Source: Clostridia bacterium
Lineage (GTDB): Bacteria; Bacillota; Clostridia; Oscillospirales; Feifaniaceae
Assembly (NCBI GenBank): GCA_017517965.1
Contig: JAFWXR010000055.1
Coordinates: forward strand, 1 to 54,669
DNA: 54,669 bases
Direction: 5' to 3'
Shown: in pieces, positions 1 through 8,414 of the stretch
Numbering within the stretch: position 1 is the first letter of the stretch
Layout: each line of letters begins with the position of its first letter
Position numbers and translations under genes: made by a program
The notes under the pieces: generated by a model
The model's database searches: none
The model's input: only the letters and a program-made list of their open reading frames with translations
Told to the model about the DNA's origin: nothing

Positions 1-1092
1 CGAAACGCAAGAAAAAGAAATCCCTCCGCCATCGTCGTTGCGGCAGGTTGCTATCCGCAGGCGGCGGCAGATGAGATAAAAAGCCTTGATGACGTTGACA
101 TAGTTGTCGGAACGGCTAATAAATATGACCTTGTCGAACTTGCACTTTCAAAAGCACATACCTTCAGTATTCCCGATATAACACGGTATATTCCCTATTC
201 CGAAGATACCGTACTTGGCAATTCCACCCATACGAGAGCAATTATTAAAATCGAGGACGGGTGCAACAACTTCTGTTCTTATTGCAAAATTCCCTTTGCG
301 AGAGGCAGGGTGCGTTCCAAACCGCTTGAAACTGCCGTAAAGGAATTTGAAGGTTTAGTTAAATCGGGTTACAAAGAAATTGTCGTGACGGGCATCGAAA
401 TTGCCTCTTACGGTGAGGATACTGGCGATAGTCTTTCAAAGCTTCTGTGTAAATTCGACTCCCTTTGTGATGATAATACGAGAATCCGTCTGGGTTCACT
501 CGAGCCTAGGCTGATAACCGAGGATTTTGCAAAAAAAATCTCTTCCCTTACGCATATATGCCCTCAGTTTCACCTTTCAATGCAAAGCGGCTGCGACACG
601 GTCTTAAAGCGGATGAACAGAAAATATGATACGTCACTTTTTGAAAATTCCGTCAATCTGCTTCGCAAATATATTAAAGACGTGCAGATAACGACCGACC
701 TGATAGTCGGCTTTCCCGGTGAAACGGATGAGGAGTTTGAAGAAACGCTTGATTTTTTGAACAAAATCCGCTTCTTGAAGGTACACGTTTTCCCCTATTC
801 AAAAAGAGAGGGGACGGCCGCCTGCCGTATGGGCGGTCACCTGACAAAAGCAGTCAAAGCAGAGCGTTCTGCAACAGCCTCAAAACTCTGTGACGGCATA
901 CGAAAGGAAATACTTGAGAGTAATATCGGCAAAACGGTAAGCGTTTTGTTTGAAACACAGAAAAACGGCGTGTGGAGCGGTTATACGCCCAATTATATCC
1001 CCGTTGAATACCGCTGTAATGAAGATTTAAGCAACACTTTACTTACGGTTGAAATCAAATCTTCCGACGGTGATAAACTTATTGCAAAATAA
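1..1092 (+). CDS. mtaB: tRNA t6A37 methylthiotransferase MtaB, 5' end cut off by window
   Basis: The frame is open from base 1 to the stop at 1090-1092, so the N-terminus lies outside the window; about 363 residues remain of a family usually near 430-450. The radical-SAM cluster motif CNNFCSYC is encoded at 262-285 and binds the catalytic [4Fe-4S] cluster. Upstream residues (VVAAGCYPQ, VVGTANK) are the end of the MTTase N-terminal domain with one of its cluster cysteines. The C-terminal part after about base 880 resembles a TRAM domain. The enzyme adds a methylthio group to N6-threonylcarbamoyladenosine at tRNA position 37. MtaB is preferred over MiaB and RimO from the overall pattern (for example LGSLEPRLI, FHLSMQSGC). 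An internal GTG at 310 should not be taken as the start, because it would remove the radical-SAM motif. Confidence 0.9.
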   Translation, partial: RNARKRNPSAIVVAAGCYPQAAADEIKSLDDVDIVVGTANKYDLVELALSKAHTFSIPDITRYIPYSEDTVLGNSTHTRAIIKIEDGCNNFCSYCKIPFARGRVRSKPLETAVKEFEGLVKSGYKEIVVTGIEIASYGEDTGDSLSKLLCKFDSLCDDNTRIRLGSLEPRLITEDFAKKISSLTHICPQFHLSMQSGCDTVLKRMNRKYDTSLFENSVNLLRKYIKDVQITTDLIVGFPGETDEEFEETLDFLNKIRFLKVHVFPYSKREGTAACRMGGHLTKAVKAERSATASKLCDGIRKEILESNIGKTVSVLFETQKNGVWSGYTPNYIPVEYRCNEDLSNTLLTVEIKSSDGDKLIAK

Positions 1093-1120
1093 AAGAGAGG
1101 TCTTTGACCTCTCTTTTTTA
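1091..1120. terminator. Intrinsic terminator between convergent genes
   Basis: A stem of AAAGAGAGGTC and GACCTCTCTTT with a 3-base loop, flanked by A and T runs on both sides. It overlaps the stop of mtaB and the end of the minus-strand zinc-ribbon gene, so it probably serves both directions. Confidence 0.85.
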
Positions 1121-1444
1121 ATTTGACACTTCTACTCTGCCGCCACAGTGTGGACATACTTCCGTTTTAAGCTGGAAGGTTGCCCCGCACGAAGTGCAGA
1201 CGTAACCGTCGTCAACCACAACGGGATTTGCAACCTCGCTTATGGTTTTTGCCGTCTTTTTTGCCTGTTCGGATATGCCCGAAACAAGACGCATAACAAG
1301 CCTGACAACACACAGCAGTGCCACTATCGCTGCAATGCCCGCAAGTGACCATACGCCACCGAAAAAGAGCACTACCGCAAGCACAAGCGCCACCGCACCG
1401 AATTTAAGAGTTGCCAGATCTTCCTGTCTGAATATTTTTTTCAC
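1118..1444 (-). CDS. Small membrane protein with C-terminal zinc ribbon
   Basis: 108 residues. After a short basic start there are two close hydrophobic segments (about residues 15-32 and 34-52), then a polar linker, then a zinc ribbon near the C-terminus with two CxxC pairs (CTSC and CPHC). This suggests a membrane-anchored protein with a cytoplasmic metal-binding module. It is the last gene of a run NfeD, SPFH, this protein, with an 18-base gap to the SPFH gene, so it is likely co-transcribed and may act with the SPFH/NfeD microdomain. I do not recognise a named family and assign no function. Confidence 0.75.
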   Translation of the reverse strand: MKKIFRQEDLATLKFGAVALVLAVVLFFGGVWSLAGIAAIVALLCVVRLVMRLVSGISEQAKKTAKTISEVANPVVVDDGYVCTSCGATFQLKTEVCPHCGGRVEVSN

Positions 1445-1462
1445 CTGTCAATACCTACCAAA

Positions 1463-2371
1463 TTACTTAACGGTTTCTGTTACACCCTGGACAAGACCTG
1501 CAATGCCCTGTATTTCCGAAGGGATTATTATCTTTGTTGCCTGACCGTCAGCCGCAGCAGTAAACGCTTCAAGACTCTTTATCTTGATTACTGCATCGGT
1601 CGGTGCGGCTTCATTGAGTTTTTTAAGACCAAGTGCAGTCGCTTCCTGCACCTTGATGATAGCTTCCGCCTCACCCTCAGCCTCACGTATTTTAGCCTCT
1701 TTAATCGCTTCTGCACGGAGAATTGCAGCGTGTTTTTCAGCCTCTGCCGCAAGAATCGCAGATTCTTTTTTACCTTCTGCAACAAGGATAGCCGACTTCT
1801 TTTCACCTTCTGCACGAAGAATGCTTTCACGGCGTTCACGTTCAGCCTTCATCTGCTTTTCCATGGCATCCTGTATCTCCCTCGGGGGAAGGATGTTTTT
1901 GAGTTCTACTCTATGCACCTTTATGCCCCAAGGGTCTGTAGCCTCGTCAAGCACGGAACGCAATCTTGAGTTGATTATATCTCTTGAAGTAAGTGTCTGG
2001 TCAAGTTCAAGTTCACCGATGATGTTACGGAGTGTCGTTGCAGTAAGCACCTCTATCGCCTGAATGGGACGCATTACACCGTAAGTGTAAAGCATGGGGT
2101 CAGTTATCTGAAAATAGACCACCGTATCTATCTGCATCGTTACGTTATCTTTTGTAATAACGGGCTGGGGCGGAAAGTCAATAACCTGCTCTTTAAGCGA
2201 AACCTTCTTGACAATCTTGTCAATAAAAGGCACCTTGAGATGAAGACCCGTTCCCCACGTTGCTTTGTATGCACCAAGACGTTCAATAACGAATGCATTT
2301 GCCTGTGAAACAATCTTAATGTTTGCTACTATAAGTGCAATTATTGCAATGATAATTATCAATATTGCCAT
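1463..2371 (-). CDS. SPFH/Band 7 (stomatin/paraslipin-like) membrane protein
   Basis: 302 residues, the usual size for QmcA/paraslipin-type proteins. One N-terminal membrane segment (about residues 2-20) leads into a Band 7 domain with recognisable blocks such as VIERLGAYK, TLRNIIGELELD and EVLTATTLRN. It is followed by an Ala/Glu-rich coiled coil (about 170-245) built from repeats like AILRAEGEKK, and a C-terminal hydrophobic stretch ending near GIAGLVQGV. SPFH proteins oligomerise into membrane scaffolds and are commonly paired with NfeD, whose gene lies 9 bases upstream here. The role in this organism is inferred from the family; the substrate or client is unknown. Confidence 0.9.
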   Translation of the reverse strand: MAILIIIIAIIALIVANIKIVSQANAFVIERLGAYKATWGTGLHLKVPFIDKIVKKVSLKEQVIDFPPQPVITKDNVTMQIDTVVYFQITDPMLYTYGVMRPIQAIEVLTATTLRNIIGELELDQTLTSRDIINSRLRSVLDEATDPWGIKVHRVELKNILPPREIQDAMEKQMKAERERRESILRAEGEKKSAILVAEGKKESAILAAEAEKHAAILRAEAIKEAKIREAEGEAEAIIKVQEATALGLKKLNEAAPTDAVIKIKSLEAFTAAADGQATKIIIPSEIQGIAGLVQGVTETVK

Positions 2372-2380
2372 ATAAACCTC

Positions 2381-2797
2381 CTACTTAACTATCAGGTGTA
2401 CACCTGATATACTCTTAACTGTAACCTTATCGCCTTTTTTGGCAAAATTACCTTCTTCCGTATATGCCGACCATATCTGACCTCCGACTTTGACCTGACC
2501 TACCGTTTCATCATTGTCGATATCTTCTATTACAATCGCAGTCTTACCGATAAGTGCATCGGCATTTGTCGGAATGGTTTTGTTATTTACGTATTTCGTG
2601 ATAAGCGGTTTTGTGAAAATCAGCAATACTGCCGATACAACCACGAACAGAAGAAACTGGAGCCAAAGCGGTGCATTAAAAGCCGCCGCCGCAAGCGACA
2701 CAAGCGACCCGCCCGCAAACCATATACTCACAAGCCCAACCGTTACCGCTTCCACAACGAGAAAGACCAAAAAGGCACCAAGCCATAAATATACCAT
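2381..2797 (-). CDS. NfeD family protein (short form)
   Basis: 138 residues with two to three N-terminal membrane segments (about 2-28, 30-65) and a C-terminal OB-fold-like domain (about 80-138: GKTAIVIEDI, GQVKVGGQIWSAY, KGDKVTVKSISGVHLIVK). This is the short NfeD form without the ClpP-like protease domain. NfeD partners SPFH proteins, matching the gene directly downstream. A strong AAGGAGG ribosome binding site sits 7 bases before the ATG, and a sigma-A type promoter lies at 2829-2857. Confidence 0.9.
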   Translation of the reverse strand: MVYLWLGAFLVFLVVEAVTVGLVSIWFAGGSLVSLAAAAFNAPLWLQFLLFVVVSAVLLIFTKPLITKYVNNKTIPTNADALIGKTAIVIEDIDNDETVGQVKVGGQIWSAYTEEGNFAKKGDKVTVKSISGVHLIVK

Positions 2798-2828
2798 CGG
2801 ACTGACCTCCTTATATTGTTATACCAAT

Positions 2829-2857
2829 ATTTTATCATATACATTAGTTCTGTTCAA
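2829..2857 (-). promoter_or_regulatory. Probable sigma-A promoter for nfeD-SPFH operon
   Basis: On the minus strand, TTGAAC (2852-2857) and TAAAAT (2829-2834) are separated by exactly 17 bases, about 30 bases upstream of the nfeD start codon. Confidence 0.6.
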
Positions 2858-2871
2858 TACTCATTGTTTGG

Positions 2872-2905
2872 AAAAAGCACGGAGATACCCCGTGCTTTTA
2901 TTTTT
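2872..2905 (-). terminator. groEL terminator
   Basis: Minus-strand hairpin with arms AAAAGCACGG and CCGTGCTTTT and a short loop, ending in a T-rich run, 10 bases after the groEL stop codon. Confidence 0.85.
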
Positions 2906-2914
2906 CCAATTTGA

Positions 2915-4891
<1,977 letters not shown>

Positions 4892-4918
4892 TTAGCACTC
4901 CTTGTCTTGGAGTGCTAA
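4892..4918. promoter_or_regulatory. CIRCE operator (HrcA binding site)
   Basis: Perfect inverted repeat of TTAGCACTC and GAGTGCTAA separated by 9 bases, identical to the canonical CIRCE consensus. It lies between the groESL promoter and groES, where HrcA would block transcription. No hrcA gene is in the window. Confidence 0.98.
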
Positions 4919-4922
4919 TGGT

Positions 4923-4951
4923 ATTTTATACCTAACTCTCTTAAAAATCAA
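4923..4951 (-). promoter_or_regulatory. groESL sigma-A promoter
   Basis: Minus-strand TTGATT (4946-4951) and TAAAAT (4923-4928) with a 17-base spacer, placing the transcription start inside or beside the CIRCE element. Confidence 0.7.
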
Positions 4952-4966
4952 TACTTTTCTGCAAGT

Positions 4967-6103
4967 TTACAATTTTTTAAAATATTGGTATAAATCGCAT
5001 TTGAGCATACCGTTATATAATTTGCGTTTTTTATCCGCCCTTCTGCCAAACATACGCTCGAAATCCTCGTTCGCCGTAAGAACGTAAATTTTCCAGTCAC
5101 GGTGCGACAAAAGCACCTTTCCCATATCCCTGTAAAGTTCATACGCCTCATCCATGGTGAGAAGTCGTTCACCGTACGGCGGATTTATAACGACGGTTGC
5201 ATACTGCGCATCATTCGTAAGGTCACGTATATCCTTCTGTTCTATATGAATATGCTTTTCAACGCACGCTATGCCTGCGTTTCTGCGGGTAAGCGTACAC
5301 ATATCGTGATCAATATCCGATGCAAATATCTCGTAGGTATTCTGCCTTATTTTCGATATTGCAAGGGCACGTTCATCCGACGTTATCTTTGCATTGCCAA
5401 TCGAAAGTCCCTCGAAACCGAAACTTCTGTGAAGTCCCGGAGCCATATCAGCCGCTATCATTGCCGCCTCAATCGCAATCGTTCCGCTGCCGCACATGGG
5501 GTCAATAAATACGTCCCTGCCAAACCAGCGAGCCGTCTTTATCATTGCGGCGGCAAGCGTTTCTTTAAGAGGTGCGGCACTGCCTATTTCGCGGTAACCC
5601 CTTTTATGAAGCCCCTCACCGCTGGTATCAAGCATTATGGTACATATATCATTTATGATGAGAAATGAAAATTCATACCTCTTTCCCGTTTCGGGAAAGA
5701 GCGTTATCCCATAACTTTTTGACATACTTTCAACCATTGCTTTTTTTATAATACGCTGACAGCTCGGTATGTTATAGAGTGCCGATTTGAGCGAATGGCC
5801 GTTTATCACAAATTCATCGTCTCTGCCCACGATATCGGCAAATTTTATTTTCTTGACGCCCTCAAAAAGTTCGTCAAACGTGGAGGCGTGGAATTTTGAG
5901 AGCACCATAAGCACCCTCTCACCCGTACGCAGACCAAGGTTTGCCCTCACCATTTCTCTGGTACCGCCTTCAAAAAACACCCTTCCGTCCGTAACCTCGG
6001 TAACAGTTATATCCATTCTGTTGAGTTCATCTTTAACAAAACTTTCAAGCCCGAACAGACAGGGCACTGCAAATAACGTTTTTTCTTTCATAATACTTTC
6101 CAT
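4967..6103 (-). CDS. THUMP-domain class I SAM-dependent RNA methyltransferase (RlmL N-terminal/YpsC family)
   Basis: 378 residues. The N-terminal part (about 1-160) contains a ferredoxin-like/THUMP module (GLESFVKDEL, NLGLRTGERVLM). The C-terminal part is a Rossmann-fold methyltransferase with a SAM-binding motif (DPMCGSGTIAIEAA, about residue 200) and the catalytic NPPYGERL motif (about 308). This architecture is COG0116, whose members methylate guanine N2 in 23S rRNA (G2445 in E. coli). The exact target here is inferred. Two in-frame ATGs compete (6103 and 6091, the latter giving MKEKTLF); GGAAAG lies 4 bases before the second, so the second may be the true start. The gene is monocistronic and precedes the groESL promoter region. 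Confidence 0.88.
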   Translation of the reverse strand: MESIMKEKTLFAVPCLFGLESFVKDELNRMDITVTEVTDGRVFFEGGTREMVRANLGLRTGERVLMVLSKFHASTFDELFEGVKKIKFADIVGRDDEFVINGHSLKSALYNIPSCQRIIKKAMVESMSKSYGITLFPETGKRYEFSFLIINDICTIMLDTSGEGLHKRGYREIGSAAPLKETLAAAMIKTARWFGRDVFIDPMCGSGTIAIEAAMIAADMAPGLHRSFGFEGLSIGNAKITSDERALAISKIRQNTYEIFASDIDHDMCTLTRRNAGIACVEKHIHIEQKDIRDLTNDAQYATVVINPPYGERLLTMDEAYELYRDMGKVLLSHRDWKIYVLTANEDFERMFGRRADKKRKLYNGMLKCDLYQYFKKL

Positions 6104-6121
6104 TTTTTCTCAATTTTATTC

Positions 6122-6150
6122 TTGACTTCGGACAAAATGAATGTTATCAT
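6122..6150 (+). promoter_or_regulatory. Orphan sigma-A promoter on plus strand
   Basis: TTGACT (6122-6127), 17-base spacer, TATCAT (6145-6150). It points away from the methyltransferase gene into a gap that contains no plus-strand gene, only a terminator about 70 bases on. Confidence 0.55.
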
Positions 6151-6156
6151 AAATAT

Positions 6157-6227
6157 GTTGTTTACTCCCTTCATTTGCCCTTATTTATATTGTTTTCAAC
6201 CGTGTTTTTTAACACGGTTATTTTTTT
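6157..6227 (+). ncRNA. Candidate small RNA of about 71 nt
   Basis: The expected start of the 6122-6150 promoter is near 6157. The transcript would end in a compact intrinsic terminator: arms AACCGTGTT (6198-6206) and AACACGGTT (6211-6219), a TTTT loop, then ATTTTTTT. The hairpin has a good T run only on the plus strand, so it belongs to a plus-strand transcript, yet no plus-strand protein gene is present. The 5' part is mainly unstructured and has a pyrimidine-rich stretch ACTCCCTTC, complementary to ribosome binding sites. Existence and function are inferred. Confidence 0.4.
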
Positions 6228-6228
6228 A

Positions 6229-6264
6229 CAAAAAAGACTCATGTGTAGACATGAGTCTTTTTCA
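6229..6264 (-). terminator. Terminator of the yabM-to-yabR cluster
   Basis: Hairpin with arms AAAAAGACTCATG and CATGAGTCTTTTT, ending in a T run on the minus strand directly after the stop codon of the S1-domain gene. Confidence 0.8.
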
Positions 6265-6266
6265 TA

Positions 6267-6701
6267 CTATCTTTTTCTGTATGACGTGCCTCTTTTTCCG
6301 TCAACGTTACGTTTTAAATCCGATATTTTCTCTTCACTACGTGATTTGAATTTACTCATCATCTCTTCAAAGCTGAGATCTGACGATTTATTGCCCCAAT
6401 CGACGTTCTCGGGTCGCCCCGAAAAAACGTACTTACGCTCGCTTTTATCCCTGCGGGCAGGCCTTTTATCCTCCTGCAGTTGTTTCATTGAAAGGCTTAT
6501 CTTGCCACCCTCAACGCTTATGACTTTGGCTTTGACGGTGTCCCCCTCTTTAACAAACTCCTTGATGTCCTTAACGTAGGTTCTTGACACTTCCGAAACG
6601 TGTACCATACCGGTCCTCCCTTCGCCAAGGTCAACAAATGCGCCGAAGCCGGTAACCCCCGTTACCTTGCCTTCGACAATCGTTCCAATCTCAAACTCCA
6701 T
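6267..6701 (-). CDS. yabR: S1 RNA-binding domain protein (YabR-like)
   Basis: 144 residues. An N-terminal S1 OB-fold occupies about residues 3-72 (VEGKVTGVTGFGAFVDLGEG, GMVHVSEVS, KVISVEGGKISLSMKQ). A basic, probably disordered tail follows and ends RGTSYRKR. It resembles B. subtilis YabR, encoded in the same place after divIC. S1 modules of this kind bind RNA or ribosomes. It lies 9 bases downstream of divIC, is the last gene of the cluster and is followed by an intrinsic terminator. Confidence 0.88.
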   Translation of the reverse strand: MEFEIGTIVEGKVTGVTGFGAFVDLGEGRTGMVHVSEVSRTYVKDIKEFVKEGDTVKAKVISVEGGKISLSMKQLQEDKRPARRDKSERKYVFSGRPENVDWGNKSSDLSFEEMMSKFKSRSEEKISDLKRNVDGKRGTSYRKR

Positions 6702-6710
6702 TAACTTCTC

Positions 6711-6992
6711 TTAATCTCCTGTCACGTTTATATATATTTGTTCATCAGGAGAAATGAGTCCAAGCCTTTCTCTTGCTATACGCTCTATCTGCTCCTGTGT
6801 GAGCTCACCGTCCAGCTCTTTCTGAAGATTTGTGTTATCAACAGTCTGCTGTGCTATCTTGTCCTGATACTGTGCGAGTTCTTTTTCTTTTTCGCTTATT
6901 TTTGAGCGAACCTGAAATATCTGAACCCCTATGTAAACGAGTATGAAGGACACCAGAAGATAAAAAACTATCCCCCTCTTGTGTTTTTTCAT
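6711..6992 (-). CDS. divIC: Septum formation initiator DivIC/FtsL-like
   Basis: 93 residues from the ATG at 6992, which has AGGTG six bases upstream; GTG (7001) and ATG (6998) are alternative in-frame starts adding up to 3 residues. A basic cytoplasmic start is followed by one membrane helix (about residues 8-26), a coiled coil (about 28-60) and a conserved C-terminal region (ERIARERLGLI, DEQIYINV). This is the layout of DivIC, a bitopic divisome protein acting with DivIB and FtsL. Position between yabQ and yabR matches B. subtilis. The start lies well inside yabQ, an unusually long overlap (see findings). Confidence 0.9.
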   Translation of the reverse strand: MKKHKRGIVFYLLVSFILVYIGVQIFQVRSKISEKEKELAQYQDKIAQQTVDNTNLQKELDGELTQEQIERIARERLGLISPDEQIYINVTGD

Positions 6993-7434
6993 ACTCATCA
7001 CCTGCTTTCTTACCTTTTATAATACTATGTTTTTTAAATTTTTTAAAGTATTTTTTTGCTCTTTTGATATGTTTTTTACATTTTAACGCCGTCGGGGACA
7101 TCTTTTTTACCATTTTTCGCTTAAATTTACGCAAAAGGGCACCGAATTTGTCCACAATCACAACGCTGACAGTCTTAAAATAGAGCCACGCCCCGAGTAC
7201 CATTGCAAAAAGTGCATAGAACCTTATCTCACCGCTGCACTCTGATACGAAAAACAAAAACACCGTACCGCCCGCTATTACGCAGTACGCCGCATCCTGA
7301 AGTGCTATCGCAACGGTGCCGTAGGACAACGTTATCCTGTATAATCTGAATATATCGTAGATAAATGCAAGAAGTATGCCGACAGGCAGCGAAACGAGAA
7401 ACAGCCTGATTTCCTCGGTTACTACCAGCGTCAT
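6838..7434 (-). CDS. yabQ: Spore cortex biosynthesis protein YabQ
   Basis: 198 residues. Membrane segments fall at about 8-30, 40-62 and 68-90 (VSLPVGILLAFIYDIFRLYRI is the recognisable YabQ N-terminus), then a long lysine-rich tail. YabQ is a mother-cell sporulation membrane protein needed for cortex formation in Bacillus. It starts inside the yabP stop (4-base overlap), indicating translational coupling. The last 50 or so residues are encoded in the same DNA as the first half of divIC in another frame, and look low-complexity (KNKRKRKRTRT), so the natural end may once have been shorter. Confidence 0.87.
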   Translation of the reverse strand: MTLVVTEEIRLFLVSLPVGILLAFIYDIFRLYRITLSYGTVAIALQDAAYCVIAGGTVFLFFVSECSGEIRFYALFAMVLGAWLYFKTVSVVIVDKFGALLRKFKRKMVKKMSPTALKCKKHIKRAKKYFKKFKKHSIIKGKKAGDEYEKTQEGDSFLSSGVLHTRLHRGSDISGSLKNKRKRKRTRTVSGQDSTADC

Positions 7435-7718
7435 TTCATCAGCCTCTGCAAAAAGCTTCCCTTCTTAGCGACATCACCACGGTAAACGATACTGTCTATC
7501 GTACCGTTTATGATAACCTCGCCGTTTTCGATGTTGAGTCTGCTTATGTGCAGGTCACTTCCTGAAATGAGCATATTGCCGAGTTCCGTAAAAAGTGCAA
7601 CGGCATTTTCATCAAAGCTGTCCACATCCTTGACGCCCGACACACTCATATTCTTTCTGTTTTCAAGTATTACGTTCTGGCTCGTTACCTGATGATAGTT
7701 TTTCTTTTCTTCAACCAT
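7431..7718 (-). CDS. yabP: Sporulation protein YabP
   Basis: 95 residues, the normal YabP size. The conserved core is NVILENRKNMSVSGVKDVDSF followed by a beta-rich C-terminal half (GSDLHISRLNIENGEVIINGTI). YabP belongs to the YabP/YqfC family of spore-envelope assembly proteins. In Bacillus it is transcribed in the mother cell with yabQ, as implied here by the 4-base overlap. Its ribosome binding site AGGAGGTG lies in a 9-bp hairpin (7726-7759). Confidence 0.92.
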   Translation of the reverse strand: MVEEKKNYHQVTSQNVILENRKNMSVSGVKDVDSFDENAVALFTELGNMLISGSDLHISRLNIENGEVIINGTIDSIVYRGDVAKKGSFLQRLMK

Positions 7719-7725
7719 TAAAAAT

Positions 7726-7759
7726 ACACCTCCTACAATAACTACTATGCAGGAGGTGT
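7726..7759 (-). promoter_or_regulatory. Hairpin enclosing the yabP ribosome binding site
   Basis: A perfect 9-base inverted repeat, ACACCTCCT (7726-7734) and AGGAGGTGT (7751-7759), with a 16-base loop. On the minus strand the second arm is the AGGAGGTG ribosome binding site of yabP and is followed by ATTTTT, so the structure could hide the site or work as a weak terminator between rqcP and yabP. Confidence 0.55.
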
Positions 7760-7764
7760 GGATT

Positions 7765-8007
7765 TTATTCTATTACTTTGTACATGCCTGAGGCGAGATC
7801 TTTTCCCATATGCTCTGCCACTTCAAGCACTTCGATATTCAGCGTACCGCCGCCGAGACTGAGTGTGAGTTTATCGCCCACCTTAACGTCGTATGACACC
7901 TTGACGGGTCTGCCGTTTGCAGACACCCTGCCCGCATCACACGCTTCGTTTGCCACGGTACGTCTTTTTATTATTCGCGATACTTTCAGATATTTATCTA
8001 ATCTCAT
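7765..8007 (-). CDS. rqcP: S4-domain ribosome-quality-control protein RqcP (YabO/Hsp15 family)
   Basis: 80 residues from the ATG at 8007 (MRLDKYLKVSR), which follows CGGAGA. The frame extends upstream to 8058 but that would run into the hup terminator, so the shorter start is chosen. An S4 RNA-binding fold spans most of the protein (RIIKRRTVANEACDAGRV, GRPVKVSYDVKVGD). RqcP/YabO works with RqcH on stalled 50S subunits to add C-terminal alanine tails. Located between hup and yabP, as in many Firmicutes. Confidence 0.92.
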   Translation of the reverse strand: MRLDKYLKVSRIIKRRTVANEACDAGRVSANGRPVKVSYDVKVGDKLTLSLGGGTLNIEVLEVAEHMGKDLASGMYKVIE

Positions 8008-8040
8008 ATTTTCTCCGATTCTACAAATTGCTATAACACA

Positions 8041-8063
8041 AAAAGGGGTGTTTAACACCCCTT
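8041..8063 (-). terminator. Terminator after hup
   Basis: Arms AAGGGGTGTT and AACACCCCTT with T run on the minus strand, 16 bases after the hup stop. It lies upstream of rqcP, so part of the transcription probably stops here and only read-through reaches rqcP. Confidence 0.75.
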
Positions 8064-8078
8064 ACTTGCATACGGTTC

Positions 8079-8354
8079 TTACTTGTCTACTGAATCCTTA
8101 AGAGCCTTGCCTGCCTTGAATGCAGGAAGCTTCTTTGCAGGAATCTTGATTGTTTCCTTCGTCTGAGGATTGAGACCGTTGCGTGCTGCGCGCTTCTTAA
8201 CTTCGAATGAACCGAAGCCAACGAGTGTAACTGCTTCACCCTTCTTGAGTGATTCTGTTACTGTTGCTGTAAAAGCATTGAGTGCCTTTTCAGCATCCTT
8301 CTTTGAAAGTTCTGCTTTTTCTGCAATTGCTGCGATAAGTTCTGTCTTGTTCAT
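8079..8354 (-). CDS. hup: DNA-binding protein HU
   Basis: 91 residues, the full HU length. Begins [25 protein letters not shown], has [20 protein letters not shown] at the arm, and the conserved [13 protein letters not shown] end. HU is a dimeric nucleoid protein that bends DNA. A strong AAGGAGGG ribosome binding site precedes the ATG. It sits between mazG and rqcP; in B. subtilis hbs is elsewhere, while several Clostridia have hup in this position. Codon use (many CTT, GGT, AAG) suggests high expression. Confidence 0.97.
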   Translation of the reverse strand: MNKTELIAAIAEKAELSKKDAEKALNAFTATVTESLKKGEAVTLVGFGSFEVKKRAARNGLNPQTKETIKIPAKKLPAFKAGKALKDSVDK

Positions 8355-8414
8355 TGGATTTCCCTCCTTAATAAAATTTGATTAGACTTTTCCTTTTTAT
8401 ATTAAGATCGCCTC

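Noticed and set aside
310-1092. mtaB as a 260-residue gene starting at GTG 310
   Set aside because: The frame stays open to base 1 and the radical-SAM cysteines are encoded upstream of 310, so the gene is truncated by the window edge.
1584-2063. 159-residue plus-strand frame inside the SPFH gene
   Set aside because: Antisense shadow of the repetitive Ala/Glu coding region; no ribosome binding site and no recognisable domain.
6088-6150. 20-codon minus-strand frame ending in an ATGA overlap with the methyltransferase start
   Set aside because: The nearest ribosome-binding-like sequence is about 15 or more bases from its ATG, so translation as a leader peptide is not supported.
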